Below, one piece after another: positions 59,035-64,000 of a stretch of DNA of 64,000 nt (position 1 is the first letter of the stretch; every line of letters begins with the position of its first letter). Both the position numbers and the translations under genes were made by a program. The notes beneath the pieces were generated by a model. It was not told where the DNA came from, did no database searches, and saw only the letters and a list, made by a program, of their open reading frames with translations. This DNA comes from Aquila chrysaetos chrysaetos (lineage: Eukaryota; Chordata; Aves; Accipitriformes; Accipitridae), in NCBI RefSeq assembly GCF_900496995.4, contig NC_044014.1, forward strand, positions 14,472,501-14,536,500, given 5' to 3'.

Positions 59035-60374
59035 CTGAAACACAAAGAACAGGGTCACCATGCCGCTTAAAATGCTTCCTGACATCCCAGGGTAATTTCT
59101 GCCCTGAAGTTAGCTACAGAGGGAGGAACCATGCCCTAGCAGAAATGGATGCTCCAGGATCACAGGGCCTTCCTGTGACCTACTGTCCCACTTGCTGAGC
59201 CCTGGTTCACATGCCAAGGCTTAGGACAGCAGAAAAGCGGCACCTTCTGGGAGCTGCTGCCCACACAGAGCAAACCAAGAGAAAGCTGTTCCCACGCAGC
59301 AGGGACAAAGAGCAGTTTCACGTTTTCAAACTACTGTCTAAACTTTAACAAGGGAGGAAAAACCAGGAGGGGCAGATCAAGCCATCTGCTTTGAAAAGGG
59401 AGAGACTGGGTGGCACATGGTGGCAGCAGCTCCCAAGACAAGCAGTGCTTCATCTCTAGGGCTGATCCAGGGATGTGAGACCACAATGCCTAGCTACAGA
59501 TCACCCTGTGTGGATTCTTCAGGACAGGGGTGGGGGTGGTACCCCCATGGACAGCATCTAGCTCATAGTAGGTCATTGCTTCAAGAGCTGTGATGGGCTG
59601 CAGTAATAATGCTCACAGCACATCTGTAATGAGGCCTCATCAATGAAGCCAGATGAGGTAGCAAGATAATGAGAAAATTTCTATTTTTTTCCCTCAAAAC
59701 CCATTAAAAATCTGAATGTTTGCTGTCACCAGTTACTAGACTTGAGACTGGTAGGTACCTTCAGTGAAAAACACCCTTGGTTTGGACAACAATGACAAGG
59801 ATTTGGTAAGTTATATATCCCACCATCAATGCCTTGGGATCATGCAGGTGCCTGGGGTTTTAAAAAATGCTGTGGAACAGCCTATCATTTACTACTGCAT
59901 GTACATTTATCTAAATATCACTGGAATTTATCGGCATACTAGAAATATCAATGCTGCCTTTTTCTGCAGAGGGTACTGAAGGTGTGTGGAGAGGGAAAAG
60001 GGGGAATATCTGTAGCTCCAGTCTAAGCTAGCATGCAACATGTCACTGCCACAAAGCTCTCCAGAAGGAGCTGTGCATCACAGGGCCATGCACATAACAG
60101 AAACCCTGCTTCCTCCCTTGGGACCGTTCATGATGAAAAGGGTTGGAGAAATATTGCTGTCTAGGCATCTAAGCAGCTTCCACGTAAAACAGACTGAAAA
60201 TAGCCTTTGCAGAGGCTCTCCCTTCCCCCGCCAGGGGAGTTGTCAGGAGACTCCGTTGATCGTTGGGGTTTTAGAGTCCTTCTGGGAGACAAGTGTGAGA
60301 CCGTGAAGGGAAGCAGTGCAGGAGCGGGCAGGGGGAGGCAAAGGCAAGGCAGCCGGGGATCCCACCACACTTAC
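59035..60374 (-). other. NEURL1: NEURL1 intron (last)
   Basis: This is an intron of 1.34 kb with a - strand GTAAGT-type donor at 60373-60374 and a TTTCAG acceptor at 59035-59037. The exon phases on either side (G|GG) fit exactly. I recognised no feature inside it. Confidence 0.9.
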
Positions 60375-60521
60375 CACTGATAGAGCTGCAGAGGGGGCCA
60401 GAGCCACATGTAGACAATATGGGGTCAGAGACGCCGCTGCAGAGGACGGTGGGGGAATTGGGTGTCGATGTGGGCGAGCTTGGTGTGGACAGTCCCAGCC
60501 GCTCAGCTAATATGGTGGAAC
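60375..60521 (-). CDS. NEURL1: NEURL1 penultimate coding exon: NHR2-RING linker
   Basis: This 147-base exon on the - strand lies between a CATGTTGCAG acceptor and a GTAAGTG donor. It reads (G)STILAERLGLSTPSSPTSTP, then NSPTVLCSGVSDPILSTCGS and GPLCSSIS(G). The first residues continue directly from the end of the second neuralized homology repeat (human ITQIRILGSTILAER). The Ser/Pro-rich remainder with VSDPILSTCGSGPL is the flexible linker to the RING (human LSDPLLSTCSSGPL). It starts after 1 base of a split glycine codon and ends in phase 1, which matches the last exon. The SP/TP dipeptides are possible proline-directed phosphosites. Confidence 0.95.
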
Positions 60522-60784
60522 CTGCAACATGAGAAAAGAAACCTACAGTTACTTTTAAAAATTGGGGCTGATGACACATTGGGGATGTGTGGCAGGGGGT
60601 GCAGCTCTCAGTGCTTGTCAGGATTTGTGTCTCATCAGCATAAAATCTAGGGAAGAGATAAAGGAAAAAAAACCTCATATGCCTTTTTAAATGCTAGCAG
60701 CTGGCCCTGAAGAGACATTGAGCTCCCACAGCCCCTGAAATTTGCTGGAGCTCCTTCAGCCATCATAACGCTTTGTTTCTGCCC

Positions 60785-61022
60785 TTAAATGTGTCTCAAG
60801 TCATTAAGTGCTGTTACTTTCCTTACGGTTTCATGCTCATATGCACCCTCAGCACTATATCCAGCGATGGGCTTGTAGCCAGTAGAGGGGACAGCCTGCA
60901 GTAGGGTGGGCTGGACTCCAGCACAAGAACATATCACCTTGTCAAAGCACTCTTCACTAACCCAGTGCAAAACTGCATCATTCCAGGCTCTCACAAATTC
61001 ATCAAAGTCACTCAAGGACTTC
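60785..61022 (-). other. Exon-like open frame in NEURL1 intron
   Basis: On the - strand a TTTGTCTCTAG acceptor (AG at 61023-61024) precedes a 78-codon frame that includes KSLSDFDEFVRAWNDAVLHW and VSEECFDKV. A possible donor CAAG|GTGATA at 60938 would define an 85-base exon. Spliced between the NEURL1 exons it would enter in the wrong phase and hit a TGA almost at once, so it could only be a poison exon or part of another transcript. I recognise no family. Confidence 0.2.
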
Positions 61023-63454
61023 CTAGAGACAAACACAAGGGTTTGGCAATCAGGAAAACTTAGCTCTGCTCACTGCTCTGCCTCTTTTGTAGGATGGCTT
61101 CTGTCAGAGGTGGGGATAAGTCACCAAAATGCATTTGGCTCTGGGATGAACAAGGACACCTCTGCCCCCATTCAGGAATGTTTTCTCCACTCCCTGCATG
61201 TCTGGATGTGATGGCTCAAGAGTGCAGAGCCCCTTCAAGTCCCTTCTAGGTGTCCGCAGCTCCATTACCTCCTGCTCTCACTGCCCACCATCACCTCTGT
61301 GTTAGTGTGCTCTCTGCCAGAAAAGCCAGCTCTGCCCCACAGCCTGCTGGGCATGCTCCCTCCATCTCAGCCTCTTTCTTTTGCTGTTAAAACAAGTATC
61401 TTAAAGCCCTTTCCAGAAGGGAAAAAAATGGGAATGCTTAAAACTCTAGCTGCTGCAAAGGTTTTGTAGGGGGAATATCATTGTTAACAATGCAGCCTGG
61501 TCTTCAGTGAGACAGTGGTGAGACAGTGGCATACACATGCATGAACCAAGGTATAGTTTCTTGGTGGTAAGAACTAGTTTGCCTGTGGTTTTAAAGTTTC
61601 TAGTTCCCCAGCTGAGAAGACAACCAGGGTAACTCCAAATCAGAACTAAAATGCTAAGACTTCTTCATGTTACCATATAAGGAGCCAAGAGACACAGAGG
61701 GTTTGGATCTGCAGTGTCCTCGATGAGTCGGAGGCTACTCTCCAGAGAAAAAGCAGCAGTAGGAGGCCAGGAAAACCCTGTGCGCCAGAAAGGTCCTTCA
61801 GTTCTATTTGCAGGGAGGCTACCAAGACAAGGAGGACCAAACCTGGGAAGCGGGGACTCCAAGTGCCAACAGTGGTTTGTGCAAAAAAAGAAAAAGCACA
61901 ACAGCAGCTAGTGCCAGCTTCTCCTGCCCTTTTTAGCAGAACAAGACCGACCAGTTTAAGTGTAGCACAGGGATGGAGGGGGCGTCATGTATGCGTTGAA
62001 ATCTGTTCTGAGGACTGCGTATGGGAGAAGCAATTAACTTCAGCCTTCAGTCCCTCAGTTTTACCCCTTTTCAAATGAGGAGTGCTTTGCTCCCAGGCAC
62101 AATCTGAAGTTGAATTAGCCTCTATATTATAAAGGGCTTTGGGGCTCTCACACTTGAGATGCTGTAGAGAGGCACCTCCTTTATCACACAGATGGGAGCT
62201 GAGGCTGGAGTTTAGCTCAGTAAATATGCAAAGAGAATGATGCAGCCTCTAATGACAGCCACTAGCAATGGCCCTTCCCCTCCAATCTGACAGATGACCG
62301 TAGCAGAAAACTTGCCCTGTGGGTAACACACACTGTAAACAGGCCCAGCAGGGGCACAGATTTCAGCTCGTTCACTGCACACAGAACAAATATGAACACT
62401 GAGCAGCTGAACAAGTTTTTCAAGCCTTCCCTCTCCTCCCTGCAGCCTGGAGACATTTCTTCCATTCGGCTGACACACAGCACACTGCATTTCTAACACC
62501 AACCTGGTCATTTCATTAAATGCAAAATAAAAGCTACTAGGAGCATTTTTCTTCCTGGACTAATAGAATTTGGAGGTGCCCCAAGTGTCACAGAGTATGA
62601 ACTGATGAAGCATGATGGCAGCAGTGCAAATGGCCTTGCTGCAGTGCAAGGAGAGCTTGTCAGTGCAGGAGCTGCAATCTTCTCTGGTTGTAGCTGGTCT
62701 GAGTCCCAAAATGGCCTTACCCAAGACCCAAGGGCCAGCACGCACCTTCCCAATTCTTTCTCCTAACACAAGGCACAGCTCTTGACTTTTCTCCAGCGTA
62801 AGTATAGAGCTTTGTTTAAAACAAACTGAGTTTCCTACCAGACAAGACACACTTCTCCCTTGGTGACAGAATAATCAACATAAGACACGTTACTCACGCT
62901 GTTAATATATTGCTGGATGGTGTGCAGATACCATGACAGCATGGAATGAGATCATGTGCAGGGTGGAATGAGTGTGGCCAGCTTGGCTTAACTAAAACCA
63001 GATACATGTGCTCAAGGCCAAACACGCTCATTGTGTGCACAGAGCTCCCACCAAGAGCTAGCTTTCAAACCATGATTTTAAAAAATTAAATAATCCTAAA
63101 TAAATAAATTTAAACATTCTTCCTCTCTCTAAAGGCCCCAGATAAATTGTTTCTGCTGCTAACTTGTCTCATGCTTGTTCTCAAATATGCTGAACACATT
63201 GGAATCACCTTTAAGTGGATTTTGAATCAATTCGTTTGCTGTTTTATCTTTGCAAAGTCCAATTATTACCAAAATCCAATGCAGACTGACTCTTTCTCTG
63301 CACTTCTGTCATCGCTCTGGGAGAGATGCAAACAAATGAACCTATATATCCACCCACAAAAGGAAAAAGAATATTATATTTTCAGTAGAAGAGAGCATTA
63401 CCATGGAATGTACAGACAACATGCCAGGAAAGGCTGCTAGTATGCTAAAGGTTT

Positions 63455-63899
63455 GTAATTCAAAATGGTCTTGCCAAACTGGAAATAGGATCAGAAATAA
63501 ATGGGATGGTATTCAATACGATCAAATGCAAAATGCAGCACTTAAGCAGAGATAATCAGCTACCCAAACACAGGACAGGGAATTAGTCCATTCAATTAGA
63601 AATACAGCTGTCCTACAGAAAAAGGCCTGGGGATTGCTGGAGGTCACCAGCTGATCATAAATCAACAATGCCGTTCTGTTATGAAAAGGTTGCACCAATC
63701 CAGGGTCATATGAGGCTGGTTAGGGACTGGAGCAGGAGCCTGGAGGCACTGTGGTATCTTTGTCCCTGGAAATACTCAAAACTTGACTGGACATGGTCTT
63801 GTACTAACTTGGAAGTTAGCCCTGCTTTGAGCAGGAGGTTGGATTAGATAATTCCCAGGGGTGCCTTCCGACCTAAAATGTTGTATGATTCTACGATTT
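63455..63899 (+). mobile_element. CR1 LINE 3' portion
   Basis: An older CR1 copy ends with TTGGATTAGATAATTCCCAG, then GGGTGCCTTCCGACCTAAAA and TTGTATGATTCTACG, the diverged CR1 terminus. Upstream CR1-like sequence (for example TTCAATACGATCAAATGCAA near 63512) extends the match to about 63455. The left boundary is uncertain. It lies in + orientation inside a NEURL1 intron. Confidence 0.75.
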
Positions 63900-64000
63900 T
63901 TAGATGGCAGCATTTTTCACAGGCTGCTAAAAGGAGAGAAGAAACAATCTGTTCTTCGTGAAACTTCTGGATAAGGCATGAAATCATGGGTTCAGACTCC

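Larger units (their letters stand above)
60522..64000 (-). other. NEURL1: NEURL1 intron (continues beyond window)
   Basis: The large exon or exons encoding the NHR domains are not in the window, so this intron is at least 3.5 kb long. It contains an exon-like open frame on the same strand at 60785-61022 that does not fit the NEURL1 frame, a short duplicated GAGACAGTGG near 61509-61530, and a CR1 LINE tail at the right edge. Confidence 0.8.

Noticed and set aside
1..64000. CRISPR arrays, bacterial operons, riboswitches, attachment sites
   Set aside because: The window is vertebrate intron-exon DNA, and no regularly spaced repeats or prokaryotic gene organisation were seen.

Overview
The window is vertebrate nuclear DNA, almost certainly from a bird, and probably from the large clade outside chickens and ducks (Neoaves). 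The evidence is two 3' ends of chicken-repeat-1 (CR1) LINEs, a solo endogenous-retrovirus LTR of a type I associate with neoavian genomes, and two intron-split genes whose encoded proteins match known vertebrate proteins residue by residue. There are no bacterial operons, CRISPR arrays or plasmid features.

Two genes face each other tail to tail. SH3PXD2A (TKS5/FISH, an invadopodium and podosome scaffold) lies on the + strand. Seven coding exons are visible (12018-12131, 16667-16750, 29503-29620, 35161-35495, 36363-36412, 38566-38685, 38816-40711). They encode the end of SH3 domain 1, SH3 domains 2 to 5 and the linkers. The PX domain and the start of SH3-1 lie left of the window. All exon junctions agree in phase, and the reading frame is intact to the stop at 40709-40711. 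A long 3' UTR follows, probably to about 47.3 kb. NEURL1 (neuralized E3 ubiquitin ligase 1) lies on the - strand. Its last two coding exons are visible (60375-60521, then 58793-59034 with the RING finger and stop). They are followed by a 3' UTR of about 2.7 kb that probably ends near 56.03 kb. The NHR domains lie beyond the right edge. The human genome has the same convergent SH3PXD2A-NEURL1 neighbourhood (10q24.33). The SH3PXD2B/NEURL1B pair is a paralogous copy, but the residues seen here fit the A / 1 members.

Layout: 1-12017 intron of SH3PXD2A; 12-41 kb its exons and introns, with an LTR insertion at 26.45-27.05 kb; 41-47.3 kb its 3' UTR; 47.3-56.0 kb intergenic, with a small CpG island at 54.1-54.4 kb; 56.0-58.8 kb NEURL1 3' UTR, with a second CpG-dense block; 58.8-64 kb NEURL1 exons and introns, with a CR1 copy at the right edge. 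The proteins act in different pathways (Src/actin/matrix degradation, and Notch-ligand or synaptic ubiquitination), so no shared function is implied.

I found no clear undescribed biological system. The least explained items are exon-like open frames on the - strand: two inside the first SH3PXD2A intron (about 4583-5039 and 2660-2967) and one in a NEURL1 intron (60785-61022). The intergenic CpG island between the two gene tails is also unexplained.
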